A stretch of 64,000 nt of DNA from Diplolepis rosae (Eukaryota; Arthropoda; Insecta; Hymenoptera; Diplolepididae): NCBI GenBank assembly GCA_030998225.1, contig JAPYXD010000553.1:3596001-3660000 (forward strand), given 5' to 3'. Shown here in pieces: positions 11,172 to 22,977 of this stretch. Numbering within the stretch: the first letter of the stretch is position 1; each line of letters opens with the position of its first letter. The position numbers were made by a program, and so were the translations under genes. A model generated the notes under the pieces. The model saw only the letters and a program-made list of their open reading frames with translations. It did not search any database and was not told the origin of the DNA.

Positions 11172-11629
11172 CCGGTCCCGGGATGCGTGGACAGACCGGA
11201 CTCGCTCGAAGCAACACTGGCTCCGACAACTGTGTTAAATACACACCACCTCATCAAGGTCCCGAAGGGGCTGGCTCCTGATCCCACATGGCACACCAGC
11301 TCGGCAGAGCTATGCTCACATCAGCTTCGCAGACTCATTCTCAGCGCCACTGCCTGGGGCATACATCCTTCTCCATGCATGGGGATAGACGCGTCTATAG
11401 CGTCCCCCGCTTTCAATCTGGGATAGACCCGTTTATAGGGCTCCCTTCACGCAATGGGAAGATGCCCGTCTATAGAGCCCCCTGCATTTATTCACCGATT
11501 CATCGAGACACTACAACCTCCATGGCCCGAGGACCGTCTGCTAAGCCTCCCCACCCATCTTTTTTTAGTATAGCCAAGAGAAGGACTTCGTCAAGGTACC
11601 AGTCCAAGGGGAGGAGATATAATTATTTG
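11172..11629. other. GC-richer non-coding stretch with three short hairpin-like repeats
   Basis: No gene recognised. Between about 11370 and 11490 three related segments contain GGGATAGACG/CGTCTATAG-type blocks, one holding the perfect palindrome TAGACGCGTCTA. It may be part of an unrecognised repeat. Confidence 0.4.
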
Positions 11630-12330
11630 AACAGCAATAGATACTATAATAACAATAATAATAATTTTCTATTCACAAATAAGTAGACCTAATGAATAAT
11701 ATCCGCATAAACCAGAATTTATAAGCAAATATTATTAAAAACCAGGACATCTTATATCAGATTGTAATATAAGATTAAGTAAACAGAAATCTCAACAACT
11801 GGAAAACCCAAACGCTCTCCCTCAGTACGAATGCACTGGGGTAAGCATGAAGAAAGAACCAGAAGCATTCACTTCTAGCGATAAACAGGCCATAAAGATA
11901 AGCGTTTCCAAACCAAGTACAATTCCATTGATAATGATATGCGTGGAAGGCCATAAAAGCCCAGCTCGCATGATGATAGATACCCGCGCTGATCTAAATT
12001 TATTTTTAATAAATACTGTGAATCCTGAATAATCAGTACGTGAACAATTAGGGTTAAAACTCACAGGCTTAAATAATTTACTACTTTATACAATTGAACA
12101 AGCACAAATAAACATTTTAGGATATCCAACAATACTGAATATAATTCCTAATAAAGTTCTAATCGATGAAGACGGAATTATAGGTTCAGGATTTTTTCGA
12201 GAAAATGAAGTCTATATGAATTACGTATCAAAGTGTCTAGAAATACAATATAAACTTTATCCATTTAAATAGAGATAGATATTAAATATTCCAGCTAGAA
12301 CAGTAACAACATTTTACGTTCCAATTGAAA
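11630..12330 (+). pseudogene. Gypsy-type gag end and protease, degenerate
   Basis: The phrase KPGHLISDCNIRLSKQ resembles the second half of a CCHC zinc knuckle at the end of Gag. It is followed by PLIMICVEGHKSPARMMIDT, where the retroviral aspartic protease active site should read D-T/S-G but here reads DTR. The sequence then continues through LGLKLTGLNN, INILGYPTIL and EDGIIGSGFF, a protease C-terminal pattern. In-frame stops occur near 12031 and 12270. No LTR pairs with it, so it is an orphan fragment. Confidence 0.6.
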
Positions 12331-12773
12331 ATTGTTGTACTGCAATTGTTATTTTATCGGTTTGGCCCAAGAAAGGCCTGGCGCCCGGGTACTAGGTTTG
12401 CTTCGCGTCTCAACAGTGAATTTTGGTGTGGAGTGCCGAAGTTGTGTGTGGCCGATTCTCCTTCCCAGGGAAAAAGAAGCCATCACAATACAAACATGTA
12501 GAAAAATTGATTATCAACAATGCAGACAGATTTCAAATCCCAGAAGAAATTGTTTTCTCATTTATATAGTTTATCAAAAATATTGATAGGGTAGGTTTGA
12601 TTTGACATATAAATAATTGTTTAAAACACGATTCCCACATAGTTTATACAGCTTCCTTAGCAAAATAAGAAAATTATTATTCATAAGTGTAAGTCAATCA
12701 ATAAATGTATTGCAATATTTTTAAAAAGTATCATATAAAAGGTTCTGAATCAATATCTATTTTTTGCAGCAAA
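12331..12773. other. No gene recognised
   Basis: A short GC-rich piece (12360-12480) then AT-rich DNA. The last bases, TTTTTTGCAG at 12760-12769, form a good splice acceptor directly upstream of the next start codon. Confidence 0.4.
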
Positions 12774-14790
12774 ATGGCTCCAAGGAAATGTAAATTTAAT
12801 TCTGATTCACAAAGAAAGTTTCCAGCATTTGAAAAGTATAGCACATACGAAAGCAGAATTCAGTGCAAAATATGTAATGCAACTCTATCTATTGCAAATA
12901 TAGGTTGTGTTGATGCATTTAGCCATAGAAAGACATAAGTCGAATCTTTGAAACCAAAACAACATTCACCTCGACAATTTTATGTAAAGGAATCTTATCA
13001 GCATGAAAAATGAGAAGTTTGCTCGATCAGGAGAAGCAACCCTTGCATTTCACACAGTACGACATCATAAATCCTGTAGATCAACTGAATCCTCTACAAT
13101 TCTTAATAAGACAATTAACAAAGATTCAAAAGTCTCCGAACTGATGTGAAGTGCCAGGTCAAAATCTGAAGCCATCATTAACAGTGTGTTAGCACCTGAA
13201 TCTGAAAAGTTGATTAAGGAAGATTTGAAGAACATTTCTCATGTAGATGTTCAAACCGACGCAAGTAATCATGATGCGATAAAAATTTTTCCAACTTGCA
13301 TTCAGTATTTTTATTATAAAAATGGGGGAATTTAAACTAAAATTCTTGATATCCATAGTACAAAAAATCTGCCCGCTTCGCGGGCACATTCTCATTGCGA
13401 GCTTCGCTCTATTTCTTTTTGAATTTAAGTGAAACAGGAAATTCAATTTACTTAAGGCTCTATCGGCCTTAAGAAACACATTCTCATCATGACACTCGCG
13501 CTTCGCGCTCGATTTTCTGTATGCATTTTTGTAACTTTTTAATAAATTACATGATTATTGATAAATTTATTTTCTTCCAAATATCTCAAAAAGGAAAAAC
13601 AATCGTAGACTTTATTTAAGGAAACGATTTTGCAGAACAACGCTTATTTCGTATCTCACATATTTTGGTGAAACAAATCGAATTTTTTCAATATTAAAAA
13701 TCAAAAAATTAAAAAATACATCCTGTCGAGAAATTTCTCGATAAGAATGTGTAGACCTTATTTAGCCAAACAATTTTTCATCTCAAAGTTTTTTTTGTAT
13801 CTCACATATTTTGTCTAAAAAATGGAATTTTTGAATTTTAATCCTATTTTTTGGAATTGAAACGAAAAATATATCTTTTATCAGAAACTGTGTGAGACAA
13901 AACTTGTGGATCTTTTTGAAACTAACAACATTGTATTCTTACGTTTTTTCCTTATTTTACATATTATTGTTAAAAAATTGGATTTTGGATTTTCAATAGT
14001 TTTTTTTAATTAAAAAGAAAAATATGCATCTTATGAAAAAATGTTACAATTCAAATTTGTAGGTCTTTATTTATTCAATAATATTGTATCATAACGTTTT
14101 TTCGTATCTCGTATAATTTAACTGGAAAATGGAATTTTGATATTGACTTTCTTCGAATTTGAATATGCTGTAACATTTCTAATTTTGATTTAATCAAAAA
14201 ATGTTATCAGGATAATTTTTAGACATTTATGAGCACTATCTAAAACCAGTATTGAAATTTTTGATTTTTTCAAAAAATTATTTTCAAAAACACAAAAGTA
14301 GTGCTCAACCCCTCAATTTTGATTGGATGTTGCTGGTTAACGAACTTGTCCTTACTTTTTCGGCTCCGATAAAGTGTATCAAAGCTCAATTCAATCTGAT
14401 AATTCTATCGAGAGTTATGCCGCACACGACCTACAGACAGACATACAGACAGACAGACACTTTCGTAAAAACCCTTTTTTATGACTCAGGGGGTCTAAAA
14501 CGTAAAGATTTGATGAAAATTTCGAAAGTCATTTTTCAGATAAAACCAATACCTTCTCATCCATGATGAGAATGTAAAAATGAAATATCTGAAACTATTT
14601 TAAGCATGATCGTTGAAGTTTTAACTGAGTTTAATCTGAATGAAAAATTCATAGCTTTCACAGGTAATAATTGTAACAATAATTTCGGTGGCAGAAATAG
14701 GAACGGTGAGCAAAACGTGTTCACTAAGTCAAAATAAGTGTTGAGAGAAGCTTTAATCGGTTTGGATTTGGATGACGAAAATGATGAATA
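12774..14790 (+). pseudogene. hAT-like transposase gene, N-terminal BED finger and core pieces, split by insertion
   Basis: From ATG 12774: KCKFNSDSQRKFPAFEKY, then CKICNATLSIANIGCVDAF..H, a BED-type zinc finger as found at the start of a common insect hAT-related family. ESLKPKQHSPRQFYVKESY, SARSKSEAIINSVLAPE and VDVQTDASNHDAIKIFP follow with stops and shifts. Coding similarity stops near 13359 and resumes after about 1.2 kb with LTEFNLNEKFIAFTGNNCNN and NNFGGRNR (14590-14700). The family is usually 500-700 residues, and the C-terminal dimerisation part is missing. Dead copy. Confidence 0.65.
13360..14578. mobile_element. Non-coding insertion of about 1.2 kb within the hAT-like gene
   Basis: It begins near TCTGCCCGCTTCGCGGGC and ends near CTCATCCATGATGAGAAT. 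Inside are four diverged units of about 150 bp (starting near 13606, 13751, 13908 and 14060), each with a GTAGACCTTATTT-like and a CGTATCTCACATATTTT-like block. Near the right end is a CAGACAGACATACAGACAGA run. No ORF. The class is uncertain; a Helitron-like or other non-autonomous element is possible. Confidence 0.55.
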
Positions 14791-14848
14791 AAAATGGTTA
14801 TTTTTGTTTTTTCAGCCGTTTAAGGTATTCAAATTGAATAAATTCTTA

Positions 14849-15917
14849 TGTAACATCCTGGTTACTTACCCCTTATTATTATATTCAATTTGTTTTTCCT
14901 TGTTTAGAACGGTAAAGAAATCCAGAGGATTTCTAAACCGAAACTGGCTGAGGGAAGCCAACAACAAATAATCACTCAAATATTTTGCAATTATCAACTT
15001 TATTCAATAAAACCCTTTTTGTAAATTAAGATATGAACTTGTGCAAGAGAGAGAGAAAGAGAGAGAGAGATTGAGAGATTTACAAATATTAGATGAGGCG
15101 ATGCTTAAAACGCTTACTCTTTGTTGAATCCCCTCAGCAACCACTAAGCCGAATGTTGCGATAGCCGTCTCTGCTTGATAATGGGATGTGAAGGAAAGAT
15201 ACTGAAGACGGGTCAAAGAATACTGACTTATGACGAAGGTTTGAAGAAAACTGAACTACTGGAGATACTTGTTTCTTAACTGAGTGCCGGACGAAGATTG
15301 AAGAAGACACACTGAGTGCCAGGCGAAGGTTGAAGAAGACACTCTGAGTGCTGGGCGAAGATTGAATAAGGCACTGTTGAGTGCCGGGCGAAGACTGAAG
15401 AAGACACTGACTTTTGCCAATTAGCAGCTAGTTTTATGGTCCTCATTTGGGGCAAAATCCCCTCTATTAGTTGATATTATGAGTCAGAAACAACGCGTTG
15501 ACGCGTTTTCTAAGAATTGTTTTGTTAAATGCTGGCTTATTGTTCGGCACGTGCTGAACTTGTCTCTTCCTGTGGTCAGAATTGCCATATTAGGAAAAAG
15601 ATCTAGCGCAGTACTCCTCCACTTTGGTTCCTCCGATTTTCCTTCTTTCCGTAGCGGCAGGCCCCCCGCTTAATTTTCTACTTGTGCCTATAGGTCTGGG
15701 AGGTGTGTTGACACAACACGGTTAGACGGAGTTCCTCTTCAAAAAAATAACTAATACCTTTACTATCTTCATTCATGGTTTCTCACTCCTCTTTCCCCTT
15801 ACAACTTGTTTACGTTACGCATCTAATGCTTCCGCGTACTTTACAATTGTAGATTTATTCATTAATATGAAAGTATTATTATTATTTATGTAATAGAGAT
15901 GGTCACAGGACGTGACA
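14849..15917 (+). mobile_element. Solo LTR (long TGTAAC family)
   Basis: It begins TGTAACATCCTGGTTAC and ends GGTCACAGGACGTGACA. Both ends and the adjacent sequence match the LTR at 34570-35845 (opposite strand). The flanks CTTA and CTTC may be a decayed 4-bp target duplication. Between 15279 and about 15412 lie four units of 32-35 bp containing CTGAGTGCCGGGCGAAGATT. There is no internal region, so it is the product of LTR-LTR recombination. Confidence 0.65.
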
Positions 15918-16559
15918 CTTCCAAATAATTATGGGGTCTTTATTTTAAATTTTTAGTGAATTTTTCTAGGTGTACCATACCCAGAAATTTTTTTTTTTAG
16001 AATTTCATAGGTTCAGAAAATCTTGAGTATTTTTTTGTATTAACTTAACTTTTAACTACTACCTACAAGATTTGATTGAAAAACATATGTATATAAAATA
16101 GAATTAAACAAGTCAAAAGTAGATAGGGTAGTTATGTAGACATAAATACACAAAGGGAAGCCTTTGATGAACTTAATACTATTTCTCTTCCATATTTTGG
16201 TCAAATTGAAAAAATAATTCAGTTTATGTTAAATTTATGTTAAATTTGAAAACGGATTGAGTAAAGTACAATGGTTGTTATGACAGCATGATTGGTTATA
16301 TTTGAAGGCATTGTTTCACAGTACAATTCCTTGAAGTCCCAATGGAAGGTAGTTTTTTTTATGTAGGTGGTTGCGGGTAATAAAGGCAAAAGAGGACGAC
16401 AGAAAGAACAAGAAGAAAGGGGTTTTGGAAGATTGCCTTCTTTTTTCTTTTCTCTTTTTTTGTTGCTTTTCTCATATTTGTTTATTTTAAGAAATATTTT
16501 TTGGTCCAAATTTGCTCGCTTTTTGTCTTTTAGGAGTTCAAACAGCTTTAATTCCTCGA
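15918..16559. other. No gene recognised
   Basis: AT-rich, with a purine-rich run around 16380-16430. No structure that I can support. Confidence 0.4.
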
Positions 16560-17048
16560 AATCTTGGATTGTATATTCTCACTATACAAGATAATTTTGC
16601 AAAATACACTTTAGCATTTTGATATGGCTATTTGCAGAATTGCAAGCTGCCACAACCAAGAAGAAGAAGAAGTACTCTATAGCATTACGTCTTCCTAATC
16701 ATCAAATCAGTAAAATAGCAGATGCGTTAATGAAAAAATTTATTTGCTTATTTGGATCGTCGAAAGAAATACTAACGGACCATGCAGAGATTTTAAACCA
16801 AATTATTAAAATGCTTTTGATATAGAAATTTGAGATATCTAACAATCAAACCTGTGTCGAATCGTTATACAAAAAAACAAGAAGAAAATCCTTTTGCGAT
16901 ACGAGATTTATCATTAGATCAGGCAATGACGAAATAAGATAGAAGCAATAAACAATACCTCTATAAGCCGAAAGAACTTTGTACCTCAGTTCGGGATGAA
17001 ATTTTTCTACAGAAAACCCTTGTGACCGACTAAAATTTTATGACATCA
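16560..17048 (+). pseudogene. Gypsy integrase core fragments
   Basis: Readable pieces are LYILTIQDNFAKYTLAF (about 16567-16617, in one frame), then after a short insertion YSIALRLPNHQISKIADAL, MKKFICLFGSSKEILTDHAE and NQIIKMLLI (16670-16824). The ILTD aspartate is the second acid of the D,D-35-E integrase. The downstream part is unrecognisable, and a solo LTR begins at 17053. Old fragment. Confidence 0.6.
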
Positions 17049-17052
17049 AGGT

Positions 17053-18694
17053 TGTAACATCCCTACTTTCCCCCTGGTTGCCAGACGCTTCAGTCAGCCA
17101 GGGTTCGGTAGGAGTGGGGGAGTAGGGAATGAAATAATCGTAGAAACGGTCGTATACAAATTAAATGATAGTTTATTAATAAAGACAATAGGAAGTAATA
17201 CATGTAGATAGAGAAAATAATACAAGGTAGATCAAGATGAAGCGTGTGTTTGTGGGTGTGTGCGTGTGTGTGTGTGTGTGTGCGTGTGAGTGGATATAAA
17301 TATAAATCGTTGTGTGCCGGTGTCCATGTAAAAGAGTTTACGTGTGCGTGTGTTTGCGTGTGTGTGTGCGCGCGTGAGAGTGAGCGTGTGACTGCCGGAA
17401 TGCGTGAGGATGAAAAGCGGAATGCGTGGAGCGGAGATGGACGTGTGTGAGGAATCAAAGTGGGTGCTGGCCTATCGGTTTCGTGTTTCTGGAATACCAA
17501 TGTAGACAAGGTCATTTATTGTTTGCGCTGCGACATATAAATGATCCGGAACACGGCCTTCCGGGAAGCGCTCATAACCGCCCCCCTGTTCTCTCTTTTT
17601 CAAGTACGTATCGTCTGTGCGGTCGGGTCGGTGTCGTCTTAGGGCAGGTTGCTCCCAGCGGTATCTGGGTTCGCGTCCTACCCTCAGGACCCCGGCCATG
17701 GCGGTATCCAGGGGGCCGAGGTTTCGGGTTGGTAGCTCGGTCGGTCAGTTATTAAAGGAAGGGGGGAGGAGGCGGTGTCGCGTGATTTGGTTGAGCCCGG
17801 TGTTGTTTTCGGCGTGCGTTCGGTAAGGTCAGGTCGTGTTCCAGTCGGTCGACCAAGCTTTAATAGCGGGTCAAGTTCGCGTAAAACGTCCGGGTCAAGT
17901 CTGGGTCAAGTTCGAGTTAAAATTCCCGGGTCGAGTCCGGGTCAAGTTCGCGTAAACGTGCGGGTTAAGTTCGGGTGAAGTGTGGGCCGAGTTCGCGTTA
18001 AAATGTCCGGGTCGAATGCATGTCAAGTTCGCGGTGAATGTCCGGGTCAAGTTCGCTTTAAAACGTTCGGGTCAAGTTCGCGTTAAAACATCCGGGTCAG
18101 TGCGGGTCAAAGTCGCGTAAAACGTCCGGGTCAATCTCAGGTCAAGTGCGGGTCAGTTCGTGGTCTGAGAGGGACGTCCTCGCCCAAGGATGTCGGGGCC
18201 AGGGTCAGTCAGATGCGCCTGAAGCTGATTCCCGGCCCATGTGGAAAGCCGACCATGGGGGAACCCATTCGTCGGTTTTCGACGCGGCATCCTCTGGGGA
18301 TTAGTCCGGTCGGGTGGAGCCACATCCTGGTGAAGCCTGAGCAGCACCTGAAGCTAAGTGCCGGCTTGCACCGAGAATTGGCCATGGCAGCGTCCATTCG
18401 CCAGCGCTCGGTCCGGCTCCACCAGGAAGTCGGAGGGTGCTGGAGATACCTTCCTGTGGGAGTACCCACCAGGAGAGGCATCTCCTGGCCGCTCGTCGAG
18501 TGCGACGCTCCGGTGTGACCCGGCACGCCGCCCCAGCCGAACTGCCCTTTCTCGGCTCTCTGGCCTTCCCTTTATACCTATCCGCGCGTGGTGGGGGTAG
18601 GCGGAGAGTAGTGGGCGTCGCTGCTGCGCGCGCTGGTCGGTATGCTGGTGGGGGAGAACGTGACTGAGTGTACTGCCGAGTACAGTCCGTCACA
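17053..18694 (+). mobile_element. Solo LTR of 1642 bp with AGGT target duplication
   Basis: It starts TGTAACATCCC and ends CAGTCCGTCACA. AGGT occurs immediately on both sides (17049-17052 and 18695-18698). It contains a (TG)n-rich tract (17240-17380), a tandem array of GGGTCAAGTTCGCGTAAA-like units (about 17866-18160) and a GC-rich right third unlike the surrounding DNA. The long open frames here on both strands come from this base composition and match no protein I know. Confidence 0.8.
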
Positions 18695-18698
18695 AGGT

Positions 18699-19249
18699 TA
18701 ACTAAGAATGTCCATAAAAAACTGCTCATATATCAACGCTACTTGTGTAATGTCTGCGAAGACTGCATATGGGGCATTATTTCTCAACTCCCCCAACATT
18801 TTTAGTCACATGTTTCGATTGTCTTCATATTTTCAGAATTTGTTTGCCTACTTGATGGAAGTTTACGCCCTGAAGTACAGACATTTGTTGCGACCCCTTT
18901 CCAAACTACAGGGGGTGGAATTTTCACCTATAACGTCCGTCTCGGTATTTTCAAATGGCAATAAGTCCCTTTCTAGAAATGCGAATTGAATTTTCTACGG
19001 GTGATTTCGAAAGGATTTTACACGACCTTTCATTCCATTATATCCATTTTGTATTATTTTTCTATTTTCATAAAGAAATTACTGAATTAAATGTTTATTT
19101 AACATTTTCTATCATTCGGGCAATTGATTTTGTTAAAACTAAATCAAAAGAAATCTTAACTTTTTAACAACAATTTCCTGTAAAGACAAAGAAGCACCAA
19201 TAACCAATATTAGAGGAAATCTTACCTTGCGCAGAGAAAGGTTCCTCTT
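18699..19249. other. No gene recognised
   Basis: Short open frames only. No motif or repeat recognised. Confidence 0.4.
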
Positions 19250-19524
19250 TGTAAAACTTTCACTGTGTGCACAACTGACGGTTATGTTATTGACATGTTT
19301 GGACCATATTAAGCTATCGAAAATGATGCAGTAATTTTAAAAAGTGTCATTGACGATCCAAATAGTTTGGGCGAAATCCTAAGAGAAGGTGATGTTTTCG
19401 TCCTTGATCGTGGTTTCCATGATGTAAAAGAAAAATTAGAGGCTGAGAGTTTTGAAGTCTTGATGCCTGCTCTGAAAGTCAAGAGAGAACAACTGTCCAC
19501 GGAAGGATCCAATTTTAGTCTCCT
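19250..19524 (+). pseudogene. DDE-type transposase fragment
   Basis: The frame reads FTVCTTDGYVIDMFGPY, a TAA, AIENDAVILKSVI, GDVFVLDRGFHDVKEKLEAE and FEVLMPALK. The TDG and LDRGFHD blocks suit the first and second catalytic acids of a DDE_Tnp_4-like (Harbinger/IS5-related) nuclease fold. I remember a multi-copy arthropod protein with this pattern. One in-frame stop and missing ends mark it as a relic. Confidence 0.5.
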
Positions 19525-20344
19525 TTTATTTTATTTTTGACCCAACTTTTTTTCTTATCGCTTCTTACCAAATTTTGAAAAATTATGCGATTCTAATAAA
19601 TCATGAATCATTTTTTCAGAGGAAAGATTTCCCACAACTTCATCGTTTCTGATTTTTAAAAATAAAATCTTTAATGGCTGTTCTTTTGTTCTTAGTTTTC
19701 TTGGGAACTGGAATGGTGTCAAGTAAAGTTTAAACACTTTAAATTAAATTCTATTATATTTACATAGACACATTTGATGAAAAATTACAGAACTTATGCA
19801 TTGTTCTATGACGACAACTTAGGAGTGAAACTTATTGATTGTTAACGATTTTTGCGAAGACCGGCTCGACACGCGAGGTTCGAGTCCGGTGACGGTTGAA
19901 AGCTATCTGATTTTAAATTCGGTCTCAGTTTATACATTTTTGGAAAATTGAAGTGTTGCAAGACAGAAATTTTCTACTCATCCTATTGGTTTATTTTATA
20001 AGAAGTGGGAATCGTTGGAGACTCCCACATTGTATTGGTCGTACCTATTTACTCCTAATCACCCCAAGCGGATCCAAGCAGTCCCACGCAGAAGCGCAAT
20101 AAATGATAATTGAGTGTTGTCAAAATGAAACGCCCTGTCTGCCTGATGGGTTTTCCCTGTTGTAAACATTGAGCCCCTAAGTTTATGGAAATTAATCTTT
20201 TCTCTTCCAAAATATCCCTTCAATAATAATATTGCTATTCTTGAAAGCAAAATTATCTATTTTTTCCTGAAGTCTAATTTTCGTGGATCAACTACCTTGA
20301 TTCGAGCTTAAAAACTAATTCAGATATATGTGGATCAATTGATC
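19525..20344. other. No gene recognised
   Basis: AT-rich. A GGTTCGAGTCC string at 19878-19888 resembles a tRNA B box but has no tRNA around it. Confidence 0.35.
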
Positions 20345-20592
20345 AAGACGAAAAATTAAAAAACGAAACTACTTATAATGACAACGAAGATATTAGTTTA
20401 CTTAGTTCAACAATAATTCCAGAAAACACAGTTGAAGAAAGAACTACAATAAATTTCTCAAAAAAAGGCAAACTGTTAACAACAATCCTAAAGGAAACGT
20501 TGATCGAATTATAAACAACGAAATGGCCCTACCTAATAGTCAACAAGTATCCTTACGTGACGCGTTAGAAGTAGTAGCCTTATTATTAGCAA
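20345..20592 (+). pseudogene. Gypsy gag N-terminal scrap
   Basis: After a frameshift the frame reads RIINNEMALPNSQQVSLRDA then LEVVALL, like the N-terminal VSL(R/K)(D/E)A(L/I)xVV opening of insect Gypsy Gag. It runs directly into a repeat array. Too short for more precise assignment. Confidence 0.4.
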
Positions 20593-21300
20593 AGTTTGAC
20601 CCGGGGATGCCATTTATGGACAAGTCGTCAAATTATCTCGAAAACTAAAAAAGAGACATATATCTATAGAGACTTCGGTTTTTATTGAAGTCACACAATC
20701 CCACATTTAAAAAAATATAAATTGAAATTTTAGTTTGCGGAGCAAAACCAAAATTAGCAAAGTTTGACACTGGGAAGCCATTTTTCGACAAACTCGTCAA
20801 ATTAATTCGATAACTGAAAAAAAACATATATATAGAGACTTCGGTTTTTGATTGCAGTCACACAATGCCACATTAAAACCCGAAGTCTCTACATATGTTT
20901 CTATTTAATTTTCGAGATAATTTGACGACTTGTCCATAAATGGCTTCCATGTGTCAATCATTGCTAATTTTGGCTTCTCTCCGCAAACTCAAATTTTAAT
21001 TTTTATATTTTTTAAGGTAGCACAATGTGACTGCAATCAAAAATCGAAGTCTTTAGATATGTCTCTGTTTTAGTTTCCGAGATAATTTGACGAGTTTGTC
21101 CAAAAATGGCTTCCCAGCGTTAAACTTTGCTAATTTTGGTTTCACTCCGCAATCTCAAATTTTAATTTATATTTTTTTTAAACTAGGACAATGTGACTGC
21201 AATGAAAAACCAAAATCTAGCCTCTATGTTTTAGTTTTCGAGATAATGTGAAAAGTTTGTCCATAAATGGCTTGCTTTTGACAAACTTCAAAAAAAAATT
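20590..21300. repeat. Foldback array: two forward and about three inverted units
   Basis: Forward units start near 20590 and 20755 (AAAGTTTGACxCxGGGAxGCC, then GTCAAATTAxxTCGA). From about 20875 the same sequence runs in reverse (CGAGATAATTTGACGA at 20920, 21079 and, diverged, 21236). The unit is about 165 bp. The centre, near 20838-20895, is an inverted repeat of AGAGACTTCGGTTTT. The arrangement could fold into a hairpin several hundred bases long. Confidence 0.8.
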
Positions 21301-22114
21301 TTTTGCAGTAGAACATGTTTTTTGATCATAAATCACTATTCTGCATATTTTTGACTGTCTTGAAGATCATACGACGAAAAAAAAAAGAAATTCGTCACAC
21401 GAGACGTCACAAGCTTCAGCTCAATATTTTTTACCACAAGTTTCATCCAGTCCAGTCGAGTTTAATTCAGTGAAATCAACGGTTCGTCATGAAGTCTACG
21501 AGTTCTACGTGTTCAAAGACAGTAAAAAGTGATGGGGAATAGTCTTAATTAATCCTCTAGAATAACCGGGATCAGAAAATCAATCATCCCAACCAATTGG
21601 ACCACAACGTTTACAGTCTAATTAAGACTCATCTCATCACCCACGAAGGAAGGAGTCAACTTACCATATTCAACTAACTGTACTCAATTATAACTAAACT
21701 TACTTTCAACCAAGGCTAATTACAACCAACTTTGAATCTTCTATGTTATTACCATTTCCATGGTGCTTATTTATTTATTTTGTGTTAATAAATTTATTTC
21801 ATATAATTAATTTCTTTCTGTTCACTTACTTATTCCACATCTCTTAGAGAGGATCGTTCGGATCCTGAAATAAAAGGAGGAAATCTTTTAAGAAGAGAAA
21901 TGTTATGTTTCTGACTTAACACATGTATGACGAAAAACGAAAAGGCACCAGATTGTATAGACAGTAACGCTGCCAACGGCGTATCCTGAAACTACATTTA
22001 CTATATTTTCCTGTAACATTAGCTGGAATAATAATACCAGAATTTTGTGAACATAATAAGTAAACAATTTGGAAAAATGCGTTCATCACGGGATAGGAAT
22101 ACAGATCAATAAAT
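21301..22114. other. No gene recognised; possible LTR or UTR material
   Basis: Contains TTAATAAATTTATTTC near 21786, which could be a polyadenylation region, but no matching LTR is present. Confidence 0.35.
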
Positions 22115-22545
22115 TGGTCATTTAGTGCCTGAGGGCAATGATCATTGGCGGATATTATTAATTTTGAAATACATAATTGACATCGTATTTTGTGACGCTG
22201 TAACTTGTAACACGCATAAATTTCTCAGCGCTTATGTGAAAGATTACTTGAGATTGACGAGAAACTTGATTCCAGAAAGCTTAAAACCAAACCACCATTC
22301 TTCACTATATTATTCTCATGTTATGGAATATGTTTGGCCTCTGTAGAAAATAAGTTGTATGCGATTTGAGAGCAAGCACAGCGAAGGAAAAGAAATCGCT
22401 TGTGCTGCTATTAGTCGACTCAATATATTCAAAACAATAGCGATTCGGCACCAGTTAATAATGAATTCAAGATTTTCAAGCGGTAACTTCTCTTATCTCA
22501 AATTTAAATATAAATCTGAAATCTCTTACCAAAAAAAATGTTCAT
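22115..22545 (+). pseudogene. C-terminal part of a transposon-derived multi-copy protein
   Basis: The frame reads PEGNDHWRILLILKYIIDIV, LRLTRNLIPESLKPNHHSSL, YSHVMEYVWPL, a stop at 22344-22346, then CMRFESKHSEGKE and FKTIAIRHQLIMNSRFSSGN. The order H-W...P-K-x-H-H...G/W-P-L...M-R-F-E-x-K-H...R-H-Q is typical of the C-terminal half of a repetitive animal protein family that I associate with transposons. The exact superfamily is uncertain. It is broken by a stop and truncated upstream. Confidence 0.5.
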
Positions 22546-22744
22546 AAATGACCTCAGTCAAGGCCATGGATACATTTCATTTTAACCTGTAATAGGAGAT
22601 AAAAGAGTGTGTATGATAAAGTAGATGAAGTACCATGGAGATTATATTGAATGTGGGAGTGTAATTGTAACTTTCCACGTCATATCAGAATTTTTAATAA
22701 TTTACAAAAATGAGACGATATTATACGGAATAATAGGCTATTTT

Positions 22745-22977
22745 TATAAAAGATGCTGGTTTGCGATCGATGGGGGTAAAATATAAAGAAGAAAACTCTT
22801 CATAATGTCAAAATTGTAACGACGTTTCGTTGGCTATGGATTTACCAACCTCATCAGGCTTTATCAAATTAAAAAAAACACCAAATAGTAAAATTGTCAC
22901 ACACAACAGAAATAAAAAACTTAACTTAATATTAAAACATACACAAAAAAATTAAATTTTACCTTTATAAAAGAAGG
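22745..22977. repeat. Left inverted arm
   Basis: Reverse complement of the right arm at about 33278-33516, including TAGTAAAATTGTCACACACA. A third copy, lacking the ribozyme-like core, lies at 36998-37160. The left arm continues at 23406 after an inserted palindromic element. Confidence 0.85.
22815..22870 (-). ncRNA. Hammerhead-ribozyme-like motif 1
   Basis: On the minus strand: CTGATGA (22857-22851), a stem-loop closed by GTTGG/CCAAC, GAAAC (22828-22824) and GTC (22823-22821), in the order of a hammerhead core. ACGU formed by GAAAC-GUC is self-complementary, as in minimal-stem-III hammerheads of Penelope-like elements that act as dimers. One extra G lies between CUGAUGA and stem II. Activity is unproven. 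Confidence 0.65.

Noticed and set aside
15279..15412. CRISPR-like direct repeats
   Set aside because: Units are contiguous with no unique spacers, inside a eukaryotic LTR.
17049..18698. Intact retrotransposon
   Set aside because: Only one LTR is present with its duplication and no internal coding region.
17090..18729. Several long open frames on both strands (His/Thr-rich, Arg/Gly-rich)
   Set aside because: They lie within a solo LTR and arise from the (TG)n tract and GC-rich repeats. No known domain, and frames overlap on both strands.
19555..19737. 60-codon minus-strand frame
   Set aside because: No homology I recognise, no splice context, short and AT-driven.
19860..19930. tRNA or tRNA-derived SINE suggested by GGTTCGAGTCC
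   Set aside because: No A box at the right distance, the T stem does not pair properly, and there is no cloverleaf or SINE tail.
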